A stretch of DNA of 64,000 nucleotides from Mesorhizobium temperatum (GTDB lineage Bacteria; Pseudomonadota; Alphaproteobacteria; Rhizobiales; Rhizobiaceae): assembly GCF_002284575.1 (NCBI RefSeq), contig NZ_NPKJ01000060.1, positions 358,515 to 422,514 of the forward strand, given 5' to 3'. Made by a program: the position numbers and the translations under genes. A model generated the notes under the pieces. That model was not told where the DNA came from. It saw only the letters and a program-made list of their open reading frames with translations, and made no database searches. Position 1 is the stretch's first letter; the number at the start of each line of letters is the position of its first letter. Of this stretch, positions 5,962 through 14,939 are shown piece by piece.

Positions 5962-8900
5962 CTATCCGCCGCCCAGCGACTTCAGCAGATTGTCGATCGA
6001 CGAAGGTTCAAGCGTGGGTTTTGGCGCGGATCCTGCTGGCGGCGGGTTGTCATTGGCCGGCGACTGACGCGCGCGCTCGATTTTCTGCGCCTGCTCAGCC
6101 GCCGCCCTGCGCTGGGCGTCGAGCTTTGCCTTTTGTTCCGCAGCGATCCGCCTCGCCTCTTCCGTCCGCCTCGCCTCTTCCGCTTTCCGGCGTTGCCGTT
6201 CCTCGGCTTTCGCCGCCTCGTCCGCCGCTTTTTGCGCCGCCTTGGCTCTCGCTTCGGCATCCGCCCTGGCCCTTGCCTCCGCCTCGGCCTTGGCTTTGGC
6301 CACGGCTTCAGCCCTCGCCCTTGCCTCCACCTCGGCCCTGGCTTTGGCCACGGCTTCAGCCCTCGCCTGCGCATCCGCTTTGGCCTTCGCCTCCGCTTCG
6401 GCCCTCGCCTCCGCTTCAGCTTGAGCCTTTGCCTCGGCTTCAGCCTTCGCCCTGGCATCTGCCTCGGCTTGCAGCCGCGCCGCCTCCTGCTGCTTGCGCA
6501 ATTCCTCGGCTGCCCTCTCACGCTCGGCTTGCAGAGCCGCGTAGTAACGCACCTCGCGCCGCAGCCGCTGTTTTTCAAGCAGCGCCGCCTGCATGGCCTC
6601 GACCCGCTGCTGTTCCTTTTCCAGCGCGCGCTGGGTCAGGAACTGCGCCAGCGACTCACTGTCGAATTGCCGCTTCGCGGCGCCGAACGGCCCGTCGACG
6701 CTGAAATTCACAGTCGGATCGGAGCCGATCAGCGCTTCGTCGCCGGGCCGATAAGTGATCGAACCACTGGCGGCGACCGTGCTGGCGTTCAGGTCCGCCG
6801 TGATGTCGGCGGACAGCTTCGCAGCCGGATTTTCAAGATTGACCGGCGGTGCCCTCAGCGTGCCGCCGGCAATTGTGAAGGCGATGTCGGTATCCCCAGC
6901 CGGAAAACTGCCGTCCGCGGCGATCTGCGGCGCGAAGCCGGCGGTCTTGGCCGCATCGATATCGCGCCCGATGGCGTCCGCCTTGGCGATGAAGGCGCCA
7001 AAGGCGTCGGGATTGACGCCGGCAATGGTCAAGCCCTTCAGCGCCGCCGTGCCGGAACCGGACAGCGCCGCAACCATCGCGTCGACCGATTTGCCGCTGG
7101 TCGAAAGCGCCGCCGAGAAATCGCCGCTTCCGCTGATGCCAGTCTCTGGCAGCACGGTGGCCAGATCGGCGCCGGCAAGTTTCAGCTGGCCGGAGAAAAG
7201 CCCGGTGCCGTCATTGTTCTTCAGTTCGAACAGTCCGGAAAGCGCACCGCCGGCGAACTTTGCCTTGAGGTTCGACACGCGGATGCCTTCCTGGTCGAGC
7301 TTCAGCGACAGCGCCGCGTCATAGGCCGCGGCAAGCGGGCCGGCGACCAGCGACGCCGTGGTCAGCTCAAGTTCAGCGGTGAACGGCAGGCTGGACTTCT
7401 GGCTGAATGGGGCGGCCGGCCAAGCCTTGCCGGAGCCCAGGAAGGCCTGGTCGCCAAACAGCGCTACCGCCATCGGGTCGAGATCCAGTTCATCGAGCGC
7501 CAGCGCGCCGGCAAGGTGCGGCAGCCCGTCATTGACGTCGACATTGACGTCACCGGAAACTGCCGCCTCGTTGATGGCGCCGCTGAGGCCGGACAGCACC
7601 AGAAGGCCGTTGCCGAAGTCGGCGTCGGCCGCAAGCCACGTCGACATGCCTGTCCCCAGGCCCGGCAGGCCGATGCCTGTCGTCATCAGCCACGGCTCGA
7701 TGTCGGCGGCTTCCAGGCTGACCTTGCCCTTGGCGGTGGCGCCTTGTGGCGTGCTGGCGATCATCCCATCGAAACCGGCTTTGAAGTCGTTGCCGGTTAG
7801 GTTGAAGCTCGTCGCCATGCCGCCGCCAAGCGTGCCTTTCGCCGAAACATCGGTGGTCGCCTCGCCAACCATGCCGAGCGGCAGCGCCGGCAGGCCGTAA
7901 AGCGCCAGAAGCGCGGTGGCGTCGGTATTCCTGGCGTCGAAGGTCACGGACACCGGCGCCTCGAGAAGCCGATCGGCCAGTCCTTTGCCGGACAGCGATG
8001 CTGAAAACGCCGAGCCACCTGCCCTACCTTGCGCGCTGACCGCCAGTCCCGTCGTGCCGTCGCCATTGGCGGCGGCACTCGTCACCAGATCGATGCGCGC
8101 ATTCTGGAACAGCTCGGGATAGGCGGCCACACGCCCCGCCAGCCCTTTCAGCACGGCATTGTCCGGATAGTGCTTCGCCGCGACATCGACCAACGGCTTG
8201 AGATCGACGGCGACCACCGAGGCATCGAGCTTACCGGTCGGGCTCGCTGGGAAATCCTTGATCCGGCCGGTGGCGCTGATCGAGGCGCCGGCAAGTCCGC
8301 CGACCGAGAGACGGTCGATTTCAAGCAGCCCGTCGCGCAGCCTGAGCGCCGTATCGACCGTATCGGCGGTCAGCCCGCCGGCACTGACCGGCCCGGCCTT
8401 GATCTGGAAATCGAGGTCGCGGTCGGAAAAACGGTTGGCGCCCTTGTCGCTGATGAAGATCGAGGCGAAGGCGGCGAGGCCGTCGACATCGAGCTCGCCG
8501 CCTTCGAGCCGCATCAGCACCGACGGCCTGGCGTCGGCGCGCTGGCTGGAATCGATGCGCCCGGAAAATTTCGCCTTGCCGAGAACGAGTTCGAGGTCGC
8601 TGAAGGCCTGGCGGTTCCCGGTCAGGTCGACCTTGGCCTTGAAGCCGGCGGCCGGCAGCCGGCGGATCGCCTCGTCGACATCCTTCGACAGCCAGGCGGC
8701 AAAGCCGGAAGGCTGCCCGACGGCCAGAAGCAGCGAACCGGTGAAGCCGAAATCATCCTCGACGCTGAGCATACCTTTTGCTTCCAGCCTGGCGCGGCCT
8801 GGGAGCGTCGCGCCCAGCGACTTCACCGACCAGCCGGCATCGGCCGGCTCGGCGGAAAGGCGCACGTCACGAACCGTCGTGTCGCCGGCCACCACCGCCG

Positions 8901-10017
8901 GCAGCTTCACCTCGACGGTGCCCGGTATGGTCGGCTTGGGCAGGTCGAGCAGCGCCTGCTCCAGCGCCGCGACGCGCTCGGAAAGCGTCAGTCCGGTCGC
9001 GGCGCCGACGGCTTCATCGAACTGCACCTGCGCGCCATCGGCCTCGATCGAAAAGCGAGGGTTCGGCCCAAGCTCGACGGCAGCCCTGCCGTCGGCGGTG
9101 TAGGGATTATCGAGCGGCCCGGTCTCGAAGCGGAATTCGTCGACACCAAGCTTCCGGTGATCGAGCGAGAACTTGCCGTTCAGCCTGAACCCCGGCTCCG
9201 GCTTGGCCGCGCTGGCCTTCATCGCCTCACCGTCGGTGTCGCCAAGCCGCGCCGGACTTTTGTCGGCACCATTCTTGTCGGAACTTGCGACCTTGAACTG
9301 GCCCGAATAGATGGCGGCGCCGTTGACGATGCCGGCATTGCCATCGGCTTCGACGACCAGCGGATAGGCGTCCGGATTGGCCTTGAGCCTGAGCCGCATC
9401 TGTCCGTCGCCACCGGCTTTGCCGGTTGACGCGACGACCGTGCTGCGCAGGCCGTCGAGCCGCAGCGAACCATCCATCCGCCAAGGTCCGGCCAGCGATT
9501 TGGCAGAGATCGTCGAGTTGATTTCGGAAAGCAGATGGCTGCGCCCGCCGGCGGCATGGCGCAGCGCGATCTCTCCCTCGGTCACCGTCAGCTTCTCGAT
9601 CGAGATCTGGCTGGGATCGAAGGGCGAGGACGGGCGTATCGCCCAGTCAACCGTGCCGTCGGCGGCAATGTCGATCGTCGCCCTCGGCCGCACCAGCCGC
9701 ATGTCGAAGATCAGCACCTCGCCGCTCAGGAAGGGCGCCAGTTCCGCATCCATCGAAAAGGTCTCGACGGTCATTGCCGGCTGGCCGCCGGGGCCGCCGG
9801 CAACGGTGACGTTCGAGAAGGTCACCGAGGGAAACGGCAGCAGCCGCGCCGTCGCATCGCCCTGAACGGTTACCTTACGGCCCAGAATGGCGCTTGCCTC
9901 ACGCTCGAAATCGGCACGGTAGCTTGTCCAGTCGATAAAATACGGCACCACCAGCGCCGCACACAGCACCAGCACGAAAAGGCCACCGAAGATTACGAAT
10001 AGGCGTGCGAGCATCAA
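5962..10017 (-). CDS. AsmA family protein with long coiled-coil tail
   Basis: A 1351-residue envelope protein. One N-terminal membrane anchor (about 3-27) is followed by the AsmA domain (LGRKVTVQGDATARLLPFPSVTFSNV near 45-70) and a very long beta-rich body ending in an AsmA_2-like region (about 900-1110). Family members are bridge-like proteins implicated in lipid transport and outer-membrane assembly. The last 225 residues are unusual: an Ala/Glu/Arg/Lys coiled coil built of AEAEAKA/ARAEA repeats (about 1160-1270), then a disordered Pro/Ser stretch and the end NLLKSLGGG. It is a single gene with no operon partner. Confidence 0.9.
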   Translation of the reverse strand: MMLARLFVIFGGLFVLVLCAALVVPYFIDWTSYRADFEREASAILGRKVTVQGDATARLLPFPSVTFSNVTVAGGPGGQPAMTVETFSMDAELAPFLSGEVLIFDMRLVRPRATIDIAADGTVDWAIRPSSPFDPSQISIEKLTVTEGEIALRHAAGGRSHLLSEINSTISAKSLAGPWRMDGSLRLDGLRSTVVASTGKAGGDGQMRLRLKANPDAYPLVVEADGNAGIVNGAAIYSGQFKVASSDKNGADKSPARLGDTDGEAMKASAAKPEPGFRLNGKFSLDHRKLGVDEFRFETGPLDNPYTADGRAAVELGPNPRFSIEADGAQVQFDEAVGAATGLTLSERVAALEQALLDLPKPTIPGTVEVKLPAVVAGDTTVRDVRLSAEPADAGWSVKSLGATLPGRARLEAKGMLSVEDDFGFTGSLLLAVGQPSGFAAWLSKDVDEAIRRLPAAGFKAKVDLTGNRQAFSDLELVLGKAKFSGRIDSSQRADARPSVLMRLEGGELDVDGLAAFASIFISDKGANRFSDRDLDFQIKAGPVSAGGLTADTVDTALRLRDGLLEIDRLSVGGLAGASISATGRIKDFPASPTGKLDASVVAVDLKPLVDVAAKHYPDNAVLKGLAGRVAAYPELFQNARIDLVTSAAANGDGTTGLAVSAQGRAGGSAFSASLSGKGLADRLLEAPVSVTFDARNTDATALLALYGLPALPLGMVGEATTDVSAKGTLGGGMATSFNLTGNDFKAGFDGMIASTPQGATAKGKVSLEAADIEPWLMTTGIGLPGLGTGMSTWLAADADFGNGLLVLSGLSGAINEAAVSGDVNVDVNDGLPHLAGALALDELDLDPMAVALFGDQAFLGSGKAWPAAPFSQKSSLPFTAELELTTASLVAGPLAAAYDAALSLKLDQEGIRVSNLKAKFAGGALSGLFELKNNDGTGLFSGQLKLAGADLATVLPETGISGSGDFSAALSTSGKSVDAMVAALSGSGTAALKGLTIAGVNPDAFGAFIAKADAIGRDIDAAKTAGFAPQIAADGSFPAGDTDIAFTIAGGTLRAPPVNLENPAAKLSADITADLNASTVAASGSITYRPGDEALIGSDPTVNFSVDGPFGAAKRQFDSESLAQFLTQRALEKEQQRVEAMQAALLEKQRLRREVRYYAALQAERERAAEELRKQQEAARLQAEADARAKAEAEAKAQAEAEARAEAEAKAKADAQARAEAVAKARAEVEARARAEAVAKAKAEAEARARADAEARAKAAQKAADEAAKAEERQRRKAEEARRTEEARRIAAEQKAKLDAQRRAAAEQAQKIERARQSPANDNPPPAGSAPKPTLEPSSIDNLLKSLGGG

Positions 10018-10095
10018 CTCCCAAGCAGTTGATTGAAAATCAGCCGCACTCTACCCGCATCAGCGTGTTGATAAAGAGGCAAATCGATCGCCCCA

Positions 10096-10111
10096 AGAGC
10101 AAAAAGCTCTA
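10096..10111 (-). terminator. Short hairpin at the FAD-oxidase stop
   Basis: AGAGC-TTTTT-GCTCT directly overlaps the TAG stop of the oxidase gene. The stem is only 5 bp and has no following T run, so it may be a minimal remnant of the TAGAGC repeat family rather than a working terminator. Confidence 0.4.
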
Positions 10112-11521
10112 GTCGACGGGCAGTATCTTCCCAGGGTTCATGATATCAAGCGGATCGAGCGCCTGCTTGATCGTGCGCATGATGTCGACGCTGTGGCCGA
10201 GTTCATGGCGCAGGAAGCCGACCTTGCCTTGTCCGATGCCGTGCTCGCCGGTGCAGGTTCCATCCATGCCGATCGCCCGCATGTTCAGCCGCGCGACAAA
10301 CTCTTCCGTCGCGGCGATTTCCTTCGGATCGTCCGCGTCCATCAGCACCAGCACATGGAAATTGCCGTCACCGGCATGGCCGACGATCGGTGCGATCAGC
10401 CCCATCTCGGCGATGTCGGCTTCGGTTTGCGTGACGCATTCGGCAAAGCGCGAGATCGGCACGCAGACGTCGGTCGACAGCCCCTTGGCGCCCGGCCGCA
10501 GCGTCAGCGACGACCAATAGGCGTCGTGCCTGGCCTTCCACAGCTTCGTCCGTTCCTCGGCGACGCTGGTCCACAGGAATGGTCCGCCGCCATATTCTTC
10601 GGCGATCATGCCGAAGGTCTCGGCCTGCTCGGCAACGCCGGCATCACTGCCATGGAATTCGACGAACAGGCATGGGCTTTCCGGATAATCGAGTTTCGAA
10701 TAGCTCTTCATCGCCCGCATCTGCAGCGCGTTGACCAGTTCGATGCGTGCCACCGGAATGCCCATCTGGATTGTCGCGATCACCGCGTTGCAGGCCGCCT
10801 CGACGCTGGGAAACGGGCAGACGCCACCGGAAATCGCCTGCGGAATGCCTTGCAGCTTCAGGGTCAGCTGGGTGATGATGCCGAGCGTCCCTTCAGAGCC
10901 GATCAGGAGCCGCGTCAAATCATAGCCGGCCGAGCTCTTTTTTGCGCGCTTGCCGGTCGTCACCGTCTCGCCGTCGGCCATCACCGCCGTCAGCGACAAC
11001 ACATTCTCGCGCATCGTGCCGTAGCGCACGGCATTGGTGCCCGACGCGCGCGTCGCCGCCATGCCGCCGAGCGATGCATTTGCGCCCGGATCGATCGGAA
11101 AGAACAGGCCGGTGTCGCGCAGATGCCGGTTGAGATCCTCGCGCGTCACACCGGGCTCGACCGTGCAGTCGAGATCCTGCGGGTTGACCGCGAGGATGCG
11201 GTTCATCCGCGACGTATCCAGCGAGATGCCGCCGCCCGGCGCGTTGGTATGGCCTTCCAGCGAAGAGCCGACGCCGAAGGCGATCACCGGCACGCGGTGC
11301 GCGGCGCAGATCGACACGATCTCCTGCACCTCCGCCGTCGTCTCCGGAAACGCCACGCCATCCGGCGCCTGGGTCGGAATGTAGGTGGTGGTATGTGCGT
11401 GCTGGGCGCGGATTGCTTGGCCGGTCTGGAACCGCTCGCCGAGCCGCTGCTTGAGGATGCCGAGCACAGCGGCTATGCCTTCTTCGTTGCGCTCGACCGG
11501 ATTGAGGTCGCTCAGAGCCAT
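10109..11521 (-). CDS. FAD-linked oxidase, D-lactate/glycolate dehydrogenase type (GlcD-like)
   Basis: A 470-residue flavoprotein that oxidises a 2-hydroxy acid. The N-terminal FAD-binding_4 domain (about 55-190) contains VIAFGVGSSLEGHTNAP and DPGANASLGGMAATRASG. The C-terminal FAD-oxidase C domain ends with GTCTGEHGIGQGK, the typical His-containing active-site motif. Length and motifs fit the D-lactate dehydrogenase (cytochrome) group. Glycolate or D-2-hydroxyglutarate are alternative substrates. GGAGGA sits 6 bases before the ATG. It is divergent from a thioesterase gene. Confidence 0.9.
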   Translation of the reverse strand: MALSDLNPVERNEEGIAAVLGILKQRLGERFQTGQAIRAQHAHTTTYIPTQAPDGVAFPETTAEVQEIVSICAAHRVPVIAFGVGSSLEGHTNAPGGGISLDTSRMNRILAVNPQDLDCTVEPGVTREDLNRHLRDTGLFFPIDPGANASLGGMAATRASGTNAVRYGTMRENVLSLTAVMADGETVTTGKRAKKSSAGYDLTRLLIGSEGTLGIITQLTLKLQGIPQAISGGVCPFPSVEAACNAVIATIQMGIPVARIELVNALQMRAMKSYSKLDYPESPCLFVEFHGSDAGVAEQAETFGMIAEEYGGGPFLWTSVAEERTKLWKARHDAYWSSLTLRPGAKGLSTDVCVPISRFAECVTQTEADIAEMGLIAPIVGHAGDGNFHVLVLMDADDPKEIAATEEFVARLNMRAIGMDGTCTGEHGIGQGKVGFLRHELGHSVDIMRTIKQALDPLDIMNPGKILPVD

Positions 11522-11619
11522 CTATTCCTCCGCGAATGGACCAGTGTCCACCCTTGTTATGGACTTATGGATGGGTAGTCTCACCAACCACGTCCTGTCC
11601 AGCGAGAAGGAAGTTGTCG

Positions 11620-12126
11620 ATGTCCACCCCTGCCCCCTTCGTCTCTCGTGCCATGGACATCGAGAAGGACTGGATCGACTACAACGGCCATCTCAACATG
11701 GCCTATTACAACGTGCTGTTCGACCGCTGCTCTGACGAAGCGTTCGAAATGATGGGGATGGGGCTGGATTATGTGAAGCGGCGGCGGCTGACCATCTACA
11801 CGGCGGAAGTCCATGTCTGCTATATCAGGGAGCTGCATCTCGACCACAAGGTCAATGTCTCCTTCCAACTCCTCGACCATGACAACAAGCGGCTCAGGGC
11901 CTACCAGGAAATCCGTCATGTCGACGGCTGGCTCGCTGCCACTTCCGAATCACTGTCGCTGCATGTCGACATGTCCGGACCGAAGGTGGCGCCCTTCCCG
12001 GCCGATGTCCTGGCCAAAGTCGAAGCGATGCGCGCCGCCCATGCAGCGCTGCCGATGCCTGAGCGCGCCGGCCGTTCGATCGGTATTCGTCGCAAGACGC
12101 TTGAACCGCAGTCGGACCGCCGTTAA
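11620..12126 (+). CDS. Thioesterase family (hotdog fold) protein
   Basis: A 168-residue acyl-CoA thioesterase-like protein. The hotdog signature is clear: DWIDYNGHLNMAYYN with the Asp/His region near 19-31, then a central beta sheet (TAEVHVCYIRELHL). It resembles the 4-hydroxybenzoyl-CoA/carnitine-type thioesterases; the substrate is unknown. The start at 11620 (MSTPAPF) is preferred over the open frame's earlier starts because GAGAAGGAAG lies just upstream and homology begins there. A weak AACCTT-ACC-AAGGTTTT hairpin follows the stop. Confidence 0.85.
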   Translation: MSTPAPFVSRAMDIEKDWIDYNGHLNMAYYNVLFDRCSDEAFEMMGMGLDYVKRRRLTIYTAEVHVCYIRELHLDHKVNVSFQLLDHDNKRLRAYQEIRHVDGWLAATSESLSLHVDMSGPKVAPFPADVLAKVEAMRAAHAALPMPERAGRSIGIRRKTLEPQSDRR

Positions 12127-12141
12127 CCTTACCAAGGTTTT
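12125..12141 (+). terminator. Weak terminator after thioesterase gene
   Basis: AACCTT (12125-12130) and AAGGTT (12134-12139) form a 6-bp stem around ACC, followed by a short T pair. It overlaps the TAA stop. The stem is short and AT-rich, so it is probably inefficient. Confidence 0.35.
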
Positions 12142-12238
12142 AACGTGAACAAGCCGAATTGAGGCGTTGAACGACTCAGCGCGGCGTTCGAAAACCGTCC
12201 GCACGGGCGGCGGGGCTGAAGCGGTTCGGGGAACGTGC

Positions 12239-12436
12239 ATGAAAACCGACATCAAGGTCGAGGCCGACAAGCTGGCGGCCGACCAACGCATCACCGACTA
12301 TGATTTCTGGCGCTCGCTGAAGAACCTCAACAACGAGATCTTTCACATCGCCAACAACAACGAGCCGATCCCCTTCGCCATGATCCGCTGGCGCGCCATC
12401 CTGAAGCAGGCGCGGATGAAGCGCGGGCATGCCTGA
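12239..12436 (+). CDS. Small conserved-looking hypothetical protein
   Basis: A 65-residue acidic-then-basic soluble protein (MKTDIKVEADKLAADQ to KQARMKRGHA). I do not recognise the family. An ATG at 12239 preceded by GGGGAACG is better than the upstream starts, which lie in low-complexity GC sequence. It lies 112 bases after the thioesterase and is convergent with the Lrp regulator. The even, protein-like composition (FWRSLKNLNNEIFHIANNNEPIPFAMI contains aromatic and polar residues in helical spacing) supports it being real. Confidence 0.6.
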   Translation: MKTDIKVEADKLAADQRITDYDFWRSLKNLNNEIFHIANNNEPIPFAMIRWRAILKQARMKRGHA

Positions 12437-12461
12437 CGGGCAGCGCTTAATTCCTTAACCG

Positions 12462-12941
12462 TCAGGGCTGCCGCTTCACTGCCTCCAGCGGCGAGCGCGC
12501 CACCACCGGCGACGACTGGATGATCGCGGTGTTGGTCATCGCAAACGGAATGATGCGGTCGATCACCCGTTCGAGTTCGGCCACCGAGCCGACATGCGCC
12601 AGCGCGATGAAACAGTCCTCGCCGGTCACCCGGTCGCATTGCGCGATTTCCGGCAAGTCGCGGATGATCTCGGCCACCACAGCCAGTTGCCCGGGCACGG
12701 GCCTGATGCGCAGCCATGCCGACAGCTTCATGCCGAGCGCGGCCGGATTGATCCGCACCGTATAGGCCTCGATCACGCCGCTCTCCTGCAGCCGCCGGAT
12801 GCGTTCGGCCACGCTCGGCGCCGACAGGCCGACCGAGCGCGCCAGTTCTGCCGTGCTGGTGCGCGCATCCTTTTCCAGCAGGCGCAGGATTTTCAGATCG
12901 GCCGCATCCAGATCGGCATTTTCGTTTCGAAGGCGTTTCAG
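12462..12941 (-). CDS. Lrp/AsnC family transcriptional regulator, probable CTG start
   Basis: A 159-residue amino-acid-responsive regulator. The N-terminal AsnC-type helix-turn-helix (about 8-55, ADLKILRLLEKDARTS...GLSAPSVAERIRRL) is followed by an RAM ligand/oligomer domain (about 70-145). The only ATG (13061) would overlap the divergent EamA gene. A CTG at 12941 has AAGGAG 6 bases upstream and gives the normal family length. It is divergent from an EamA exporter, a common pairing in which Lrp-type proteins switch on amino-acid export. Confidence 0.85.
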   Translation of the reverse strand: MKRLRNENADLDAADLKILRLLEKDARTSTAELARSVGLSAPSVAERIRRLQESGVIEAYTVRINPAALGMKLSAWLRIRPVPGQLAVVAEIIRDLPEIAQCDRVTGEDCFIALAHVGSVAELERVIDRIIPFAMTNTAIIQSSPVVARSPLEAVKRQP

Positions 12942-13030
12942 GGAAAACTCCTTGGCTTTGGAAAAGCAATGATCTCTTTGGCTGATCGTTATCCATGTAA
13001 ACCGGAAAGATTGCCTGCGATAATGATCGC

Positions 13031-13936
13031 ATGGAAGATCGAGCGCAAGCACCCGCAGCAAATCCTGCCCTCGCCGGCCCTGTCTTTGGCAAGCTGGCGA
13101 CCTCGCTGCCGCCGCATATCTGGTTCGGCGTCAGCGCCGTGTTCCATTATCTCGGGCCGGCTTTCGCCGTGCTGCTTTTCCCCCATGTCGGCGTGCTCGG
13201 CATGGCCTGGCTGCGCATCGTCACGGCCGCCCTGGTCTTCGCGCCGCTGACCCGGCCCTGGACGGTCTTCGCCCGCGCCGACCGGCCAACACGACTGCTG
13301 CTTCTCGCCTTTGGTGCTTGCCTGGGCGTGATGAATTGCTCCTTCTACCTGGCGCTCGACCGGTTGCCGATCTCGCTGGTCGCGGCGATCGAATTCGTCG
13401 GCACCATCGGCGTCGCGCTGGTAGGCGTCAGAAGCCCGCGCAATCTCGCAGCCCTTGCCGTTGCCGTCGTCGGCACCTTGCTGCTGATCGATGTCAAATG
13501 GTCAAGCGACCCGATCGGCCTGTTCTGGGCCTTCCTGAACGGCGCGCTGTTCGTCGGCTATATCGTGCTTGGCCATCGCGTTGCCCGCGCCGGCGCTGGC
13601 GACGGCATCGCCGGCCTGGGTGCCGCCATGGCGGTCGCCTGCCTCGTCGTGCTGCCGATCGGCTTCACCGATGCGCTGCCGGCCTTCTCGGCGCCGCCAC
13701 TGCTCATCGCCGCCATCGGCGTCGGCATATGCTCCTCGGTCATCCCTTATATCTGCGACCAGCTTGCCATGTCGCGGCTGCCGCGATCGAGCTTCGCGCT
13801 GATGCTGTCGTTGCTGCCGGTCACCGCCACGCTGATCGGCGTCATTGTGCTCCGCCAGATACCCAGCCCTACCGATTGCCTCGGCATCGCGCTGGTGGTG
13901 GCCGGTGTCGCTTTCCACAAACCGGCGCGTGACTAG
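13031..13936 (+). CDS. EamA/RhtA-type amino-acid exporter
   Basis: A 301-residue inner-membrane protein with ten hydrophobic segments arranged as two EamA repeats (about 30-160 and 165-300). The sequence AAIEFVGTIGVALVGVRSPR near 115-135 is typical of the RhtA threonine/homoserine exporter subgroup. The divergent Lrp regulator supports export of an amino acid or analogue. The TAG stop merges with the palindromic repeat that follows. Confidence 0.88.
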   Translation: MEDRAQAPAANPALAGPVFGKLATSLPPHIWFGVSAVFHYLGPAFAVLLFPHVGVLGMAWLRIVTAALVFAPLTRPWTVFARADRPTRLLLLAFGACLGVMNCSFYLALDRLPISLVAAIEFVGTIGVALVGVRSPRNLAALAVAVVGTLLLIDVKWSSDPIGLFWAFLNGALFVGYIVLGHRVARAGAGDGIAGLGAAMAVACLVVLPIGFTDALPAFSAPPLLIAAIGVGICSSVIPYICDQLAMSRLPRSSFALMLSLLPVTATLIGVIVLRQIPSPTDCLGIALVVAGVAFHKPARD

Positions 13937-14036
13937 AGCATCGGACTCAAAAGTGGCAGCCGGTTTTGGGAAAATCCGATGCTCAAACCAAAACATGGAG
14001 CGGCGGCACGGTTCGACTTGAGAGTCCGTCGCTCTA
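13934..14036. repeat. Palindromic repeat filling a convergent gap
   Basis: GAGCATCGGA (13936-13945) and TCCGATGCTC (13975-13984) are perfect 10-bp inverted arms. The sequence runs on to GTCGCTCTA, so the whole gap is bounded by TAGAGC (the EamA stop) and GCTCTA (the hydrolase stop on the other strand). It belongs to the same family as 5553-5602. It probably acts as a two-way terminator. Confidence 0.8.
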
Positions 14037-14939
14037 TGCCAGCTTCTCCCTGAGGAAGGCGCTCGTCCGGCCCCAGGCGAGGTCCGCCGCGTTCTTGTCG
14101 TAGCGGGCCGCGGACGTGTCATTGTTGAAGGCATGATTGGCACCTTCATAGACATAGATCGTGTACTCGACCTCGGCTGCATCGAGCTCCTTCCTGAAGG
14201 CGTCGATACCGGCATTGATGCGGGTGTCGAGCCCGGCATAATGCAGCAGCAACGCCGCCTTGATCTTCGGCACATCCTCGGCCTTCGGCTGCATGCCGTA
14301 ATAGGCGACAGCGGCAGCCAGATCCGGCGCGTTGGCAGCCAGTGTGTTCACCGTGCCGCCGCCCCAGCAGAAGCCGACCGCGCCGACCTTGCCGTTGCCA
14401 TCCGCGTATCCCTTGAGGAAAACGACCGTTGCGACCGCATTGGCGATGGTCTGCGCCGGATCGAGTTTGGAAAACTGCTCACGCGCCTTGTCTTCCTCGG
14501 CCGGCGTGCCGCCGAGCGGCGACAGGAAGTCCGGGGCAAGCGCCACAAATCCTTCCAGCGCCACGCGCCGCGCCACATCGCGTGTATGCGGGTTGAGCCC
14601 CCTGTTCTCATGCACGACGATGACGGTTCCGAGCTTGCCGGACTGGCCGGCCGGCTTGACCAGATAGCCCTTCATCTCGCCACCGCTGCCGGGATAGCTG
14701 ATGTCCTCGCCCGTCACGCGTGAATCGTCCTCGGCAATGATCGCTGCCCGGGCCGAATTCGCAGCCAGCAGCGGCGCGATTGCGGCCGCCGCCGCACCTG
14801 ATCCGGCAAGCCTGGTCAACTGTTCCATGAAGCGCCGCCGGTCGAGCGTCAGATGCGTGTATTCGTCATAGGCGTCGATCATCGCCTGGGTAATGGCGGG
14901 TGTCGCGACGGCTGGGCTGGCAGGGCTAGGTTTCGTCAT
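14034..14939 (-). CDS. Dienelactone hydrolase family protein, probably exported
   Basis: A 301-residue alpha/beta hydrolase. A Tat-like signal (TLDRRRFMEQLTRLAGSG, about 33-50, then a hydrophobic Ala-rich stretch) sits unusually far from the N-terminus. The hydrolase domain has the nucleophile in GAVGFCWGGG (Cys instead of Ser, as in dienelactone hydrolase), an Asp in AGLDTRIN and a His in GANHAF. GAGGAGA before the ATG at 14939 fixes the start; the longer frame is non-coding. The substrate is unknown. Similar proteins are annotated as YghX-like or carboxymethylenebutenolidase. Confidence 0.88.
   Translation of the reverse strand: MTKPSPASPAVATPAITQAMIDAYDEYTHLTLDRRRFMEQLTRLAGSGAAAAAIAPLLAANSARAAIIAEDDSRVTGEDISYPGSGGEMKGYLVKPAGQSGKLGTVIVVHENRGLNPHTRDVARRVALEGFVALAPDFLSPLGGTPAEEDKAREQFSKLDPAQTIANAVATVVFLKGYADGNGKVGAVGFCWGGGTVNTLAANAPDLAAAVAYYGMQPKAEDVPKIKAALLLHYAGLDTRINAGIDAFRKELDAAEVEYTIYVYEGANHAFNNDTSAARYDKNAADLAWGRTSAFLREKLA

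Noticed and set aside
6230..6430. Tandem repeat tract considered as a CRISPR-like array
   Set aside because: The period is set by Ala/Glu/Lys codons of a coiled coil, there are no spacers of constant length and no cas genes.
5956..7800. A 614-codon plus-strand frame opposite the AsmA gene
   Set aside because: The repetitive Leu/Arg/Gly translation simply mirrors the coiled-coil repeats of the AsmA gene.
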